In this document: in pieces, positions 1 through 10,216 of the stretch
Numbering within the stretch: the first letter of the stretch is position 1
How the letters are laid out: each line of letters opens with the position of its first letter
DNA from: Thelephora terrestris
Lineage: Eukaryota > Basidiomycota > Agaricomycetes > Thelephorales > Thelephoraceae
NCBI GenBank assembly: GCA_015956445.1
Contig: WIUZ02000020.1
Span: 707,746-771,745 of the forward strand
DNA: 64,000 bases
Direction: 5' to 3'
Made by a program: the position numbers and the translations under genes
Notes under the pieces: model-generated
Seen by the model: the letters and a program-made list of their open reading frames with translations, nothing else
Databases searched by the model: none
Told to the model about the DNA's origin: nothing

Positions 1-582
1 GTCGGCCTGGCAGAGGATCTGGGCAAGGTAATCGTAGGCAGGGGGCATCCGGGAGAGTATCATCATGGCTTTGATGAAATCTGGGACTGCTGCATTGGCT
101 TCAGCGAGTCGACCAAAGTGGGCCATGATTTTATCTATCGCCGGGATGGGGTCCGCATTTCCGGGGATCTGTACGTCCAGAGCGCTTTTGAACTCCGAAT
201 AGATCCCCATTACGCCGGGTTTCCCATATTCCGCATCGATTGCCTGATACAAGGCCCAAGCGTCCTCTTCGGACTTGTGTTTTGCCTGGATGTCAGGGCT
301 TAGCCTCAGGAATATATTTCCGAGGGCTTTGGAATTGTTTTCCTCCCACGCTTCGAGTGCGTCTTCGTCAATGTCTTCACCGCCCTCCTGTGCCGGAATT
401 TCTTCAGCATCATTGGTGGCAGGGACAGCTGCTATGTATGGTCGTACCGTTTTGGTGGGCTTTCCCTTTTTCATCAGTCTCCACTGTCCTTGTGCCATCA
501 AGAAACTTCTGACGGCAGGGGCCCATCGCTGATAGTTGGGGCCTTCGAGGACGGGGACGAGAGAGGTAAGCTGAGACGACAT
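1..582 (-). CDS. copia Gag polyprotein N-terminus (partial)
   Basis: The start codon is at 582-580 and 194 codons stay open to the left edge of the window. The translation begins MSSQLTSLVPVLEGPNYQRW, the N-terminus typical of copia Gag proteins (LEGxNYxxW, the DUF4219/UBN2-type capsid family). Further features of the family are an FLMAQGQW segment near residue 33, a long acidic helix (about residues 85-110), and a LYQAIDAEYG-like stretch near residue 130. Gag assembles the virus-like particle in the cytoplasm that packages element RNA. The reading frame is intact as far as it can be seen. The assignment rests on the conserved Gag N-terminus and on the LTR and primer site upstream. Other frames here give only short spurious ORFs. 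Confidence 0.82.
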   Translation of the reverse strand, partial: MSSQLTSLVPVLEGPNYQRWAPAVRSFLMAQGQWRLMKKGKPTKTVRPYIAAVPATNDAEEIPAQEGGEDIDEDALEAWEENNSKALGNIFLRLSPDIQAKHKSEEDAWALYQAIDAEYGKPGVMGIYSEFKSALDVQIPGNADPIPAIDKIMAHFGRLAEANAAVPDFIKAMMILSRMPPAYDYLAQILCQAD

Positions 583-991
583 TTTTTCTTTGGTTTTGGG
601 GGGTGGAAGTGCCTACGCCCAAAATAAGAGTCATCAGTTAATGAACGCTTCTATGCCAAATGCAATGAAAGAGGGAAGAATTTAGCCTTTCCCTTCTTGA
701 GGATTACTTTAGTGAGAGGTTTATTGCATGTTGCCTCAGTCCACACCGTCGGCAGATGTTAATCGACTACCCTCCCCTTATGGGGTCTACGAATGTGTGT
801 TGTGCTCAGCTTAGCCAATCACTGTTTCATCCCCTTTTGGGGTTTTGACTTTTTGTTCTAAGTCCCCTTCCTGCGCAGTGGATAGCGCAGTGGCAGCCAC
901 AGAGGGCGCACTAAGGTAAGATTAGAGCCTGTTCACAGCGCAGCCACAGAGGCGCAGCTTGGAACACAGGGCGTAGCCCGGGCTCATAACC
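583..991 (-). promoter_or_regulatory. copia leader with half-tRNA(iMet) primer-binding site
   Basis: Directly next to the LTR, 980-991 reads GGGCTCATAACC on the plus strand. This matches the anticodon stem-loop of eukaryotic initiator tRNA-Met. On the sense (minus) strand it is therefore complementary to the 3' end of a 5'-half tRNA, the priming mode known for Drosophila copia. The rest of the leader has no ORF. It contains short GCGCAGTG/GCGCAG-type repeats at 875-955. Confidence 0.65.
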
Positions 992-1347
992 TGTTGAGCA
1001 GGTAGAGTATATTCTATACTACTACATGGCGTACTCTAGTTCTTACCTGAGAGGGGAAGATATAGTAGTGCAAGTGGGAGAGAGAGAGAGAGAGAAGCGA
1101 TTGATTGATCTATGGACACATGTGGGGTATATATACTATCTACTCTATTATCGTCACATCTATACAGTGTGACTGATGCATGGTCTGTGCGGCGGCTTAA
1201 GGCACGCGCGCGTCATACCGATCGATCGGGTCACTGATGTGACACCGTCCCTTCGGGTCGCTTTATTCAGCGCTCTCCGGCATCGGCTCTCGCACGAAGT
1301 GGTAGAGCCGGTTGACCCGTTGCCGGGCACAGACCTTCGGTTCAACA
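992..1347 (-). repeat. copia 5' LTR
   Basis: 356 bp with inverted ends TGTTGA...TCAACA. It carries a (GA)n tract (1078-1097), a sense-strand TATA box (TATATATA, 1129-1136) and the motif CATGGTCTGTGCG at 1179-1191. It differs from the solo LTR at 30072-30424 by roughly ten substitutions and small indels. Confidence 0.88.
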
Positions 1348-2589
1348 AAACCGTGGTCTACGTCGTGGACAGCCTTCCGCTCGCCCTTACATTTGCATGT
1401 TTTATTCTGTTGGCGATTATTGCTTACAAAGTTTAGCAGCTTTACCTTCACCCTTCCTTCCTTATTTTATCCCACACTCTTTTACACACACCTCACCATC
1501 ACCGACACCCCGCTACCCTCTGGACACCGCAGTGTATAGGGTCCCCTTCTAAGACGCATCGGAGATGCAACTTGTCTCGTATTTGCGCTTTGCCTCCACT
1601 GACGCTGGGGAGCTTGCATAGCTATTGGCCCCTCATGCCAACCTGCTCCCCCCTGATGCGCCGCTGGACAAGGACCCACATCCGGTAGCCCCCCCTTACC
1701 CCTTTTTCACTTCCATGCAACTCCAGAACTTGAACCTAATCCGACACCGACACCACCTGCCCCTGACCGAGGGACAGCAGGACATACAGGAATTCGATCG
1801 GAGGTGGTTCGTTCCCGCCTTTTTCCTCATCACTTGCCTCCTTCCTTCTATGGAGCGCACACGAATTTTTTCCACCACAACATGCAGGGCCAATGCCCCT
1901 AATTTTTTCCATACCCTGTCTCTTTCGCAGAGCATGCCCAAACCGGATTCAGTCTCTTTCTATGCCCCATTTTCTCTTTTATGTAGCCTGAGCCCCGAAC
2001 CCAGTAGTTACATGGACTTTTTCTTTTTCTTCCCTGCCCCCGCGCAGCTAAAATGGGATGTCAGTCTTCGTAGGAGTTTGGTATTACTTAGTGTTTTACC
2101 ACGTGTTCTGTCCATATGGATGAGCAGTAGGTTAGGAGTTGCTGTAGCACGTTAAATCAGAATTTAAAAAAATAAAAATAAAAAGACGACGATCGGCGCG
2201 GAGGCGTACTGAGCTGGGCAGTATTTGGGTTGACCAAAAAACCAGTTCTCTCGTGACCTGTTGGACTAATTAGGAGGTGGGGGGAAACTGCACTGACGTT
2301 CAGTCTGCCTCACCCAAGTTTTATTCGAAATTCAAAAGGTGGAAGTGTGGCGGGGGATGGAAAGGGCTGCGGAACTAATCCAAACTGGCGCACTTCAGCA
2401 AATTTTCCAGCGTCGAGGGTCTAGTTTCGGTGCTCGGAAATGAGAACCGGCGACGTAGGGGAATGTCTTCGGTAGCTTATGTACCTGGATTTTGTCCGCG
2501 GGGTACGCGATCAATCCCATCCCTTCTCTTCCCTTTACCACCATCATCCCACTTTAGCGCTCAACCAATTTCTCTTGTTACTGTACCCA
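1348..2589. other. no gene recognised; possibly LINE 5' UTR
   Basis: Between the copia LTR and the LINE ORF1 I see only short, compositionally driven ORFs and pyrimidine-rich stretches. Nothing resembles a known protein. The right part may be the 5' untranslated region of the LINE that starts near 2590. Confidence 0.4.
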
Positions 2590-2616
2590 TGTCTCACCCA
2601 GGTCAATCTCCTGACA

Positions 2617-3140
2617 ACCCTGGCTCTCACAACCCTCTGGAAGGGCCCACAGTCTGCAGATCGTCTCCCCGAAACCTAAGTCTCCAATCAGCACTGGATT
2701 CGCACTTACTGGTCCAGGCAACCCCCAAGCCACCACCACGGAATTCACCTTTGCTCCTCCTTCCCCTTTCCCCGAGTCTGCCATCAGGCTCACGACCATC
2801 CAGCATATTCCGCCCTTCATGGACGGACGACAAGCTGCTAACAAGAGGAAGGACAGGCCTAACCCACCCGCTCTTAACTTAAATGACCCGGTTTCTTTCC
2901 CTCGCCCTGCCTCCGTTGCGGGTTCACGTGCAAACTCACCAGACTCCGTGAAAAAACCAAAAACAGCACATACTAAAATCTCACAAACAAAGTCTATGGG
3001 CAAAAGGAGAATGTCCCTTTGCCCTAACGCCTCTCTCCCCTCTTCACCTGTCATCGGACGTCGTATTTCCTCCACAGACCCGGACAGGAACACTCGCAAA
3101 CAAGAATCTGTGGACATCACCCATAGGATGCAAGAACGCC
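2617..3140 (+). pseudogene. LINE ORF1, N-terminal segment
   Basis: The frame that contains the ATG at 2819 is open from 2617. It encodes a Pro/Ser-rich, basic segment with MDGRQAANKRKD and then ITHRMQERL at its end. It is cut at 3140 by element Y1. If Y1 and one copy of the ACGCC duplication are removed, codons continue without interruption into 6331 (RMQERL-ATQERMRKHTD). The likely start lies further upstream, where an ATG at 2590 opens a neighbouring frame (MSHPGQSPDNPG), so a small indel or an intron may separate the two. No enzymatic domain is visible. LINE ORF1 proteins bind RNA, and disordered basic N-termini are usual in them. Confidence 0.5.
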
Positions 3141-4156
3141 TGTCAGGCCGATGCGACCTCTACAGTTCAATAGCACTCTTGCTATCCAAACCTATCACAC
3201 TCAGGGGTCAAACACACAGTAATCACCCTGTTGCAAACCCAGGGATATTGGAAGTCTCTTCACAGAATAGAGATGGAGAGAAGGAGAAAGAAGGAGACAA
3301 GGGTCTTCAGGCACTCTTGCTCTAAGCACACAGCAGTAGAGGTCATGGAGAGTCTGATGTATTGGTAGTTACTAGCACTTCACTATCAACAAACTTCGTG
3401 ATAACCTATTTTCTACCAATGTCCTGGTGTTGTTACTGCTTAAGGTTTTAATAGTGTTATCTGTTGTTTTTGGTCTTTTTGCATGATAACGCTATCGCCT
3501 GTGGAGATAGTTACCTCAGCATCCATGCTCTACCCATCCTCTAGCGCCACAGGTCCTAAGGGCCCTGCTTTTGTACAAGACCTCCGTCTCGCACTCTTGT
3601 ACCATGTCGCACTGGCCACTGCCAATGGGACTACGTACTCAGCTGTCCTAGAGGGTTCCTAGAGTCACGGAGAATCTGATGATAACAAATCTAAGGAGTA
3701 CAGGCTAAACTACTCTGAGTACATATACTACTTAGATTTGTGACGTGACAGTGACATGTAACTACACTAATGATACAAACACAGACAAACATGGTCCGTG
3801 CACAGCACTGCATGGTCTGTGCGTTACATGGTGACTAATGCTACAAATTATCAGCTGATAAACGAAAGTATGGCGGCCAATAGCAATTTGAGAGCATTAC
3901 AAAACAGTTACAAAGCATGACGTATCCTGAGAATGTTCGGAAGGAATGTGGGTATGGCTGACTAACAGTCAATGGCAAAAGGGGAGCATATGACTAAGAA
4001 ATAGGGGCATATGATGTCATGTGGGTCATGCGCAGTAAACAATAGAAATGATGACTCAACTCCTGAGTCGTGGAAGGGGCGTGGCATTTGGTATATAACC
4101 AAAGGGGGTTGGATGACTGGGTCTTTCAACAAACCCATCTTTGTTACACAACCAAC
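3141..4156 (+). promoter_or_regulatory. Y1 5' region and promoter
   Basis: No convincing coding. The sequence CATGGTCYGTGCR occurs twice (3790-3802 and 3811-3823). A TATA box (TATATAA) lies at 4092-4098, about 60 bp upstream of the ATG at 4157. Two related stretches around the word AACAAATCTAAG/ACTTAGATTTG (3687-3740) form an imperfect inverted repeat. Confidence 0.5.
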
Positions 4157-5863
4157 ATGCCTCGTGCCAACATCCGCTCTACCTCTCGTTGTGCCTCCGT
4201 TTCTCCTGTCATGGAGAACAACTTCAACATCAATCGCTTTTCCCATGCTCGTCGTGATCGTTCTTGCCCTTATCCTACTCTCGGGAACGTCATGGATCGT
4301 TCCGCCACCGCCGACCCTAATGAGGGTTTTACCGACTTAGGTTTGGGATGTCGGTTGACATATTTGGCGTGTCTACTGACGTTCTGTTTTAGGTTTTAGG
4401 GACTTCATCCAAGCTTCTCGTAGGGTGTCTCGGCGCAAGTTGGCGCGTATTGAGACCAACCCTTATGCAGAAGAACTCCTGACTCGTGGGGTCAAGTTTG
4501 TTACTGAAATGAACGAGACCTACAACTCGATCCTTGAGGCCAGTGTTATTCATACGAGTAACGTTGGTACTATGTTGATGGATGAGTTGGCCTATGTTCA
4601 GGCCCGAGTTGATAGTAGGAAGGAGGATATCGCTAAGCTTGAAGAGTGGAAGGGGACCACTCAAGACATCATGCAAGGACAGGAAGACGTGATCGTTCGG
4701 CAGGGTGCCGACATCAATATGCTGAAGGGAGAGTTCGTTACTCTCAAGGATTTGATCCGGAGTCTGGTTACTAAGACCGGAGAATTGGAAGACGATAAGG
4801 TATGGGGGCAGGGATCGAAGATAATTGATTTCTTCTAACCCTATTCCTTTAGGTTCGCCTTACTCGTTGTATCTCCGAGTTGACCAGAGAAGTCTGGGAT
4901 CTCTAGAGGAGGTGCAACAAACCGGAGGTCCGAGTTGAAGAAGAGGAGTTGGAGGTTCCGCATCGGGCTGGTTTGCTGATAGTCCCTAATCGGGCTGAGT
5001 CGCCGCCTGCTCGTTTCACTGGGGGCAGGGGCATCTGGAATCGGTGATTACATCCCGATTACATGGTGAGTTCATGTGCACCTTTCAATGATTGTAATCG
5101 CCAATTCCAGGTTGATTACATTTAAAATGTTACCTTGACATGTAATTCAACTGTGCCCACCAACTCCATTTGAAATTTCCTCAAAGTGTTCCCAAGCAAT
5201 GTTTCCTGAATGTGCCCACTGGGCACATTGTGAAAACATCTCATGTTTTTGAGCGCATTTATATGACATCTCAGACGATTGAAGAACATGTTGACTACAT
5301 TGCAGTATCATTTTTGCTGACAGGTAAAAAACATCCCAGAAACATTTGTAGAGAACATTCCAAATGTAATTGGTGGACATTGGCTAGATTACATGTCAAG
5401 GTAACATTTGAGATGTAACCAACATGGAATTGGCAATTACAATCATTGAAAAGTGCACATGAACTCACCATGTAATCAAGATGTAATCACTGATTCCAGG
5501 TGCCCTTGCCCCCAGTGTTTGTTGGTCCGTCACGAGAACAGGTTGGTTCCCGTTGATGATGAGGTCATTGAGATTGGGAGTGACGAGTTCTACCAGAACA
5601 TAGGAGTCATCCGTAGGGACACTCCTCGTCCTGAGTTCGTGTCTACTCCTTGGGGTAGTCGTCGTCAATGGCCTGCCTTGGAGTATGACCCGTATGCTGA
5701 GTTCGTTCCTGATAGTGAACCGAACTCTGATACGGAACTTCCAGATTACGATGACTTGTCGGACGTGGACCCGAATGAGATTAGGGAGCAGAACTGGTTG
5801 GATGAGGAGTTGGTGAGATCGGCCTTGGAGGTAGTACAAAGGATTCGCAGAGATATTGATTAA
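4157..5863 (+). pseudogene. Y1 cargo gene: coiled-coil protein with acidic tail, disrupted
   Basis: Exons 4157-4340, 4393-4799 and 4853-5863 are separated by 52- and 53-nt GT-AG introns with CTGAC and CTAAC branch sites. The protein starts MPRANIRSTSRCAS. It has a basic FRDFIQASRRVSRRKLARIE segment, then a long helical region likely to form coiled coil (exon 2). It ends with PVDDEVIEIGSDEFYQ and a very acidic PNSDTELPDYDDLSDVDP tail. Exon 3 carries an in-frame TAG at 4904-4906 where Y2 has CAG, and the V1 MITE sits at 5017-5517, so this copy is broken. In Y2 the same exon is open. Between copies the last 113 codons differ by about 4 amino acids but about 30 silent changes. I do not recognise the family. 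Coiled-coil structural or DNA/RNA-binding roles are possible. Confidence 0.65.
5017..5517. mobile_element. V1, CACTA-type MITE
   Basis: 501 bp with ends CACTGGGGGCA...TGCCCCCAGTG and TSD TTT (5014-5016, 5518-5520). The arms are inverted repeats over much of the length (repeated words GATTACAT, TCATGTGCAC, AATGTTACCTTGACATGTAAT). Y2 at 33781-33795 preserves the empty site (CTCGTTTGTTGG), which proves the 3-bp duplication. A second copy is V2 at 26632-27132. Confidence 0.85.
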
Positions 5864-6325
5864 ATAACTCTTTTGTACTATGGCTCCTTAGAATTAATCT
5901 TCTATCTTGTCTATTGCGTGTGATCCATGTGTCGTTAAGCATAATGGTTTTCATAAGTCCAATCCAAGGGTCAGATTAATAAGCCAGTTGACTTCTGCAA
6001 GAGGTCAGCACACGTCACTTATTAATACATCCCTTGTTGTCGGTAGCTTGAATATCTACTAGTCATCCAGGGGCAACGGAGGGCCAGGTAGGGGGGATCT
6101 TTGTATGAAGGTCCGCCGGTACATGTTCATGTATTATACCTTGGGTCTTCTGGGGTATCTTGACTAGTAGCACGTTCCATGTATTGGACTTTGAGTCGTT
6201 AAGCATAGGGCATACTGCATAATAAACAGTTTACTGCCGTGTTTAGGGCAGGGCACCAACTGACTTAGTGGTGATGAGGCGTTAAATAAAAGGAAATAAA
6301 GGGGATAAACGGCGAAATCATCACA
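5864..6325 (+). other. Y1 3' flank, non-coding
   Basis: This stretch matches 32979-33442 in Y2 in reverse. It has no ORF, and it holds the words GGTATCTTGACTAGTAGCACG and GTTAAGCATA in both copies. It probably contains the polyadenylation region of the Y gene and the element's right end. Confidence 0.5.
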
Positions 6326-6330
6326 ACGCC

Positions 6331-8912
6331 TCGCCACTCAGGAACGCATGCGTAAACACACTGACATCCTCAAGTACGCCTCACTCAATCCTCCTGCTAT
6401 CCCTATCCCCCTCTCCCCTGCACAATCAGGCACCCCTGTTTCCGGATGGGAACTCACGCCACAACCTCAACCCCCTACATGCCAGAAACAGGAGTCTGCC
6501 TCGCCCATCGAGATGGATGCCCAAATCTGTCCCATTACGGGACTACCCCTCTTCCTCTCCCCCTCGACCTCTCCTGGCCTCTCGTACGTGGCCCCAGAGT
6601 ACGCACAACCCACCCCCACACCCGCCCCATGAGATCAAATGTGATCTTCAATACCAACTTTTGTACCTTCCATCCTCCAGTGCCTCAATGCCCAAGTGGG
6701 ATTTGTCTCACGTGATGACAGACTGGGCTACATTCAGGAACACAAAGAACGCATTGCAGCAGTTGTCATGGACCAATCATTCAAGACTTCTGTCAAAGCC
6801 ATTGACGGAGGTGACATGTCCGGAAACCCCAAGTCCAAAGTCATCAACAGGAGATTCTTCTCTGAACCTGTATTGACAATTGAGACTGACACGATCCACA
6901 TCCCCTCTGACAGAACCGTCCATACTCTGGAAATCCCTATTCCTCCTGGCCCACTCCCCTGTGCCAACACTGCAACAATCGAGACCAGACTCACTAACCT
7001 TTCAGTAGCCGTCAATGGCCTCCTCGATAACAGCGCCATCCTCCTCCACCGCCAGGAATTCGCAATGGGACAGAACCTTGTCAATGGGGCCATCCTGCGA
7101 TCCAATGACAACAATCTCAAAACTATCAACTCCCACCTCGACGCTAGACTTGAACAACTATGTGAAGATCACAAGACCCTCCATGAGTACGTTGGCGAAT
7201 CTGCCAGACGTACAGGTCAAGCAGTCGGTCAATTGATTGATGGCTCAAATCAGCAACGAGATGCCATTCTTCGCCTAGCTGCTGCGGTCTACAACAGAAT
7301 GGACGATCTCGAACACATTGTCAAAGAACAACCCCAACCTATCCTTGACACTAAGTCTGCCATAGACTCACTGGCTACACACATGGCAGCCATGCAGAAA
7401 TCACTGTCTGACATGGAGAAAAGGCTCAACTCCCTCCATAATAATCTCGCTGACCCTTCTTCACAAAACCTCAATATCCGCACATCGGCCCCCTCTCCAC
7501 CCCCCACCATGGCAAATACCCCGAGACCTCCCACTCCCAAAATCTCAACCAAACCTCCCTACAATCCTGCAACTCACAAAACCGAGCTCAATGACGACCA
7601 ATACATCACATGTTTCCAAAGCAACCTCCACGAAGGCTTTGAATGGTTTGTCCAAAATGTCTGGGACCTAGACAATGACCACATAAACTGGTGGGCCAGG
7701 GTAGTAAGCCTCGGAAGATGGGGCTACATCAATGAAAAAGGATTCCCTACAGGAATAGGATGGGGCGTCCAAACACAGAGGAAACACAACTTCTTATACC
7801 TTTCCATCCAGCACGCTTTCGGAGGAGGCAATTACAACCGATTTCTCCTTCCCCCTTCCAGCGCAATCACTACAACCGATGAAACTGAAATCTGTAACCA
7901 GTACAACTGGCAAACTTTCAGCAGACGCTTGAGGTTCACTGACAGGCCCAAAGTTGGCCCCATCTCCATCAACTGGGCACCAGGATGGACTCGAGAGGAG
8001 ATGGTCGCCAAATCGAACCACTACAGACAGATGCTCCGGAACTCCAACCACGCCCAGTCCAAAGCTCCCTCCAACTATGACCTCCAAACCACCGGGGGTC
8101 CACCACAACAACAACAAACCAGACAGGTCAGATTCAACGGTAAACTCAACATCCCCGACACCTCCCCCCCTACCGCCTCCTCTTCGAAAATCCCCTCCAC
8201 CACTCCCACCAACCTCTCCAACCCCTTAGGAGCCGAGTTTAACACTAACGAGCTCTTTGCTCGTGTGGACCTGGATAACGATTCAGAATACTACGAGGAC
8301 ACTCACAAGGATGACAACACAGCGAAACCCGCCACCAGATCCTACGCCTCTGTCTCTGGAACGGTCAATACCCCTCTCATCTCCAAAAACTCCAATCTGA
8401 AATTCAGACCCCCTGCCCAGGATCACCGCAACATCTATGTTCTCAAATTCCCAAGAGACAATAAACCTACCCCTGGAACCCAGATCCCCCCTCCTGCTGT
8501 CATCAGCAAAATCAACACAGCCTGCAAACAAGCCTACAACATCAAGGCCATGCTGGCCAAGTGGACCCAGGCAGGCAACCTGTCTGTTTCATTCTCCCCC
8601 CAATCTTCTATCAAGAGCATCGACAACGCCTCAGGCACCATCATCAAAGAACTCCCTCCAGATTACCCTGATGTCACCTTTGCCAAACCCTCTCCCTGGT
8701 CCAAAATAGTCTATAAAAGTGTGCCCTGCAGAGCATTCACCATGGACAAAGTCAACGGTGACAAAATGGCCCACAACGCCACATGGTCCAAGGAATCTCT
8801 TCTCAAGGAAGTCAAGTCTTCTCACCCCCTTCTGACCACTGCCAAATTCATACATGACCCTGACTGGACCCTCAAGGAAGTTCCTGATGAACTTCAACAT
8901 TTCAACCTTACC
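6331..8912 (+). pseudogene. LINE ORF1, central segment
   Basis: The frame continues from 3140 (ATQERMRKHTDIL...). It meets in-frame stops at about 6630-6655 and is then open from 6681 to 8912 (VGFVSRDDRLGYIQ... to ELQHFNLT). The stops could mark decay or an intron of about 90 nt, which I could not phase. The protein has a helical, coiled-coil-like region (about 6990-7480: repeated DNNLKTI, LDARLEQL, RMDDLEH, MEKRLNSLHNNL), a Pro-rich linker, and a globular W-rich part (NVWDLDNDHINWWARVV, 7656-7695). This order matches LINE/Gag-like RNA-binding ORF1 proteins, in which a coiled coil mediates trimerisation. The segment is cut at 8912 by element X1, and the frame resumes at 11300 (FNLT-FTIEDPDG) when X1 and one TTACC are removed. 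Confidence 0.6.
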
Positions 8913-8932
8913 TGTCAGGGTTGAAGGCCTGC

Positions 8933-9556
8933 TTACTGTTTGTGGGGCGCTAGAGGATTAGCGGACGGGTGAGGGGTATCGGGTCTGGTTTTGAGGGGGG
9001 TTCCGGGTGTAGAGACGAGAGGGGGAGGGATATCAAGAGAGAGAGGGGACTCTGTCTGATAAGGGTGTACGGGCGAGTGGTAATCTTGGCAGAACTGGTG
9101 GAGTTGCTGTACGAGGGGTTCGAAGTCTTGATCGCTAAGGCGTTCGAAGTTGACGAGATATTCTATAACCGAATAAGGTAGTTCAGTTGGGATTTCCCAC
9201 CAAAGAACGATGATAGCAGGAGAGTGAGTATGGATGTTAGTGGTGAGATGAACTCGTGGGGAGGGAAAGTAAAAGGCGGGACTGATACTGAAGTAGACGG
9301 TGGCAAGGACGCTTTCGGTAAGATCCGAATTCCAAAGGAATTGATGATCGGCTCCTAGGAGAAAGGGGGGAGTAGTGACTCCGGCGTCGAGAGCGGCAAA
9401 GGGACGGTAGTAAGGGAAATGGGTGAGTAAACCGTTGGTTCGGTTTACTTGAAGACTTCTGATGAGCTTATACTCCCAGATAGATCTCCTAGCGTCAGGG
9501 ATGACTGGTCGCTGAACGGGGCTTGTAGAGGGGAAAGGGTTAGGAGCGCTGAACAT
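8933..9556 (-). CDS. X gene 1, conserved protein of unknown function (207 aa)
   Basis: An intact single-exon frame starts MFSAPNPFPSTSPVQ and ends PLAPHKQ, with its stop only 20 bp from the element terminus. A sense TATA box (TATATAA) is at 9702-9708 and the motif CGCACAGACCATG lies about 50 bp further upstream (9759-9771). The protein has a disordered Pro/Ser start, a compact middle (about residues 25-165, with RSIWEYKLIRSLQ, FLLGADHQFLWNSD and ALWWEIPTELPYS-like segments) and a Pro/Thr-rich tail. It has no signal peptide, membrane helix or cysteine motif. The X2 copy is also intact and equal in length. By hand alignment there are about 10 replacements against about 45 silent differences, so the protein was under selection. 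I do not recognise the family. Use by the element itself (for example structural or packaging) is an inference. Confidence 0.75.
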   Translation of the reverse strand: MFSAPNPFPSTSPVQRPVIPDARRSIWEYKLIRSLQVNRTNGLLTHFPYYRPFAALDAGVTTPPFLLGADHQFLWNSDLTESVLATVYFSISPAFYFPSPRVHLTTNIHTHSPAIIVLWWEIPTELPYSVIEYLVNFERLSDQDFEPLVQQLHQFCQDYHSPVHPYQTESPLSLDIPPPLVSTPGTPLKTRPDTPHPSANPLAPHKQ

Positions 9557-10216
9557 ACACTAGCAGGAGAATTCCTGCTGAAATGAGTTAGAAAGGGTAA
9601 GACGTGAGGAGAATTCCTCAGCTTACTTTTATTCAAGTTGTGGGTAGAGGAGTACAGAAGAGATTGAGAATGGGGAAAAGAAAAGAGCGAACGCTCTTCC
9701 TTATATACCCAATCCTCTACAGGAGTCATAATTCTAAGACGAACCAAACAGGGATCAACATGGTCTGTGCGTAGTTTAGGGTAGGTTGAATGAGTTAGAT
9801 CGAGGGACTTAGGGTGACGAATGGTAATTGCTAATACGGAGTTAATAGAAGAACGGACTAATGGAAGCGTCTCAGGGGATTTCTCGTGTTTCGTGGTAGT
9901 AATAGAAGCATGGGGGGGATTTCTCATGATCGATGGGGATTTCTCTTGTTTCGCGGTAGTAGTAGAAGACAGACAGGGAATTCCCATGATCGATGGGGAT
10001 TTCTCGGAATTTGATGGAATCGGATTGGGGCTGGGGGTTCATTTATCCTAAAGGGGATATTGTTGGATAATAGATTATTGTTCTCCTCTTTCGGTTTTCG
10101 TTGAGTCAAGGTGTATTTAAGTCATGGGGATAAATGATCGTTTTCCCTCATCGTCTCTTTTCCACTCCCACCAAACACCAGTACCATCTCTTCCTCTTAA
10201 ATCGTCATCCTTCATC
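9557..10216. promoter_or_regulatory. divergent promoter of X1
   Basis: A 660-bp intergenic region serves both X genes. For gene 1 there is a TATA box at 9702-9708 and CATGGTCTGTGCG at 9759-9771. For gene 2 there is a TATTTAAG box near 10112. Between them lies a short tandem array (about 9875-10010) built on GGGGATTTCTC and on ATGATCGATGGGGATTTCTC, the kind of repeat that often holds activator sites. Confidence 0.5.

Larger units (their letters stand above)
1..1347 (-). mobile_element. Ty1/copia LTR retrotransposon, 5' part
   Basis: Reading on the minus strand, an LTR (1347 down to 992) is followed by a primer-binding site, a leader and a Gag reading frame that runs off the left edge of the window, so protease, integrase, RT and the 3' LTR lie outside. 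The LTR is matched by a near-identical solo copy at 30072-30424, which fixes its ends. The target duplication cannot be checked because only one end is in the window. Confidence 0.85.
3141..6325 (+). mobile_element. element Y1: TG...CA element with 5-bp TSD and a cargo gene
   Basis: It begins TGTCAGGCCG and ends AAATCATCACA. It is flanked by ACGCC at 3136-3140 and 6326-6330, and the host LINE ORF1 frame closes exactly when it is removed. The 3185 bp contain one multi-exon gene (4157-5863) and a nested MITE (V1), and no recognisable transposase, integrase or RT. A second copy, Y2, lies at 32979-34562 in reverse orientation. TG/CA ends and a 5-bp TSD are the signature of LTR-retrotransposon integrases, but no long direct repeat brackets the element. 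Confidence 0.75.

Noticed and set aside
875-955. tRNA-like text in the copia leader (GCGCAGTGG words)
   Set aside because: No complete cloverleaf can be formed; only the 12-bp primer site is supported.
1625-2155. 176-codon ORF
   Set aside because: Pyrimidine-driven composition and no motif or splice context.
6584-6680. 97-nt intron in LINE ORF1 with GTACGT donor
   Set aside because: Its removal does not restore the downstream frame; the stops may simply be decay.
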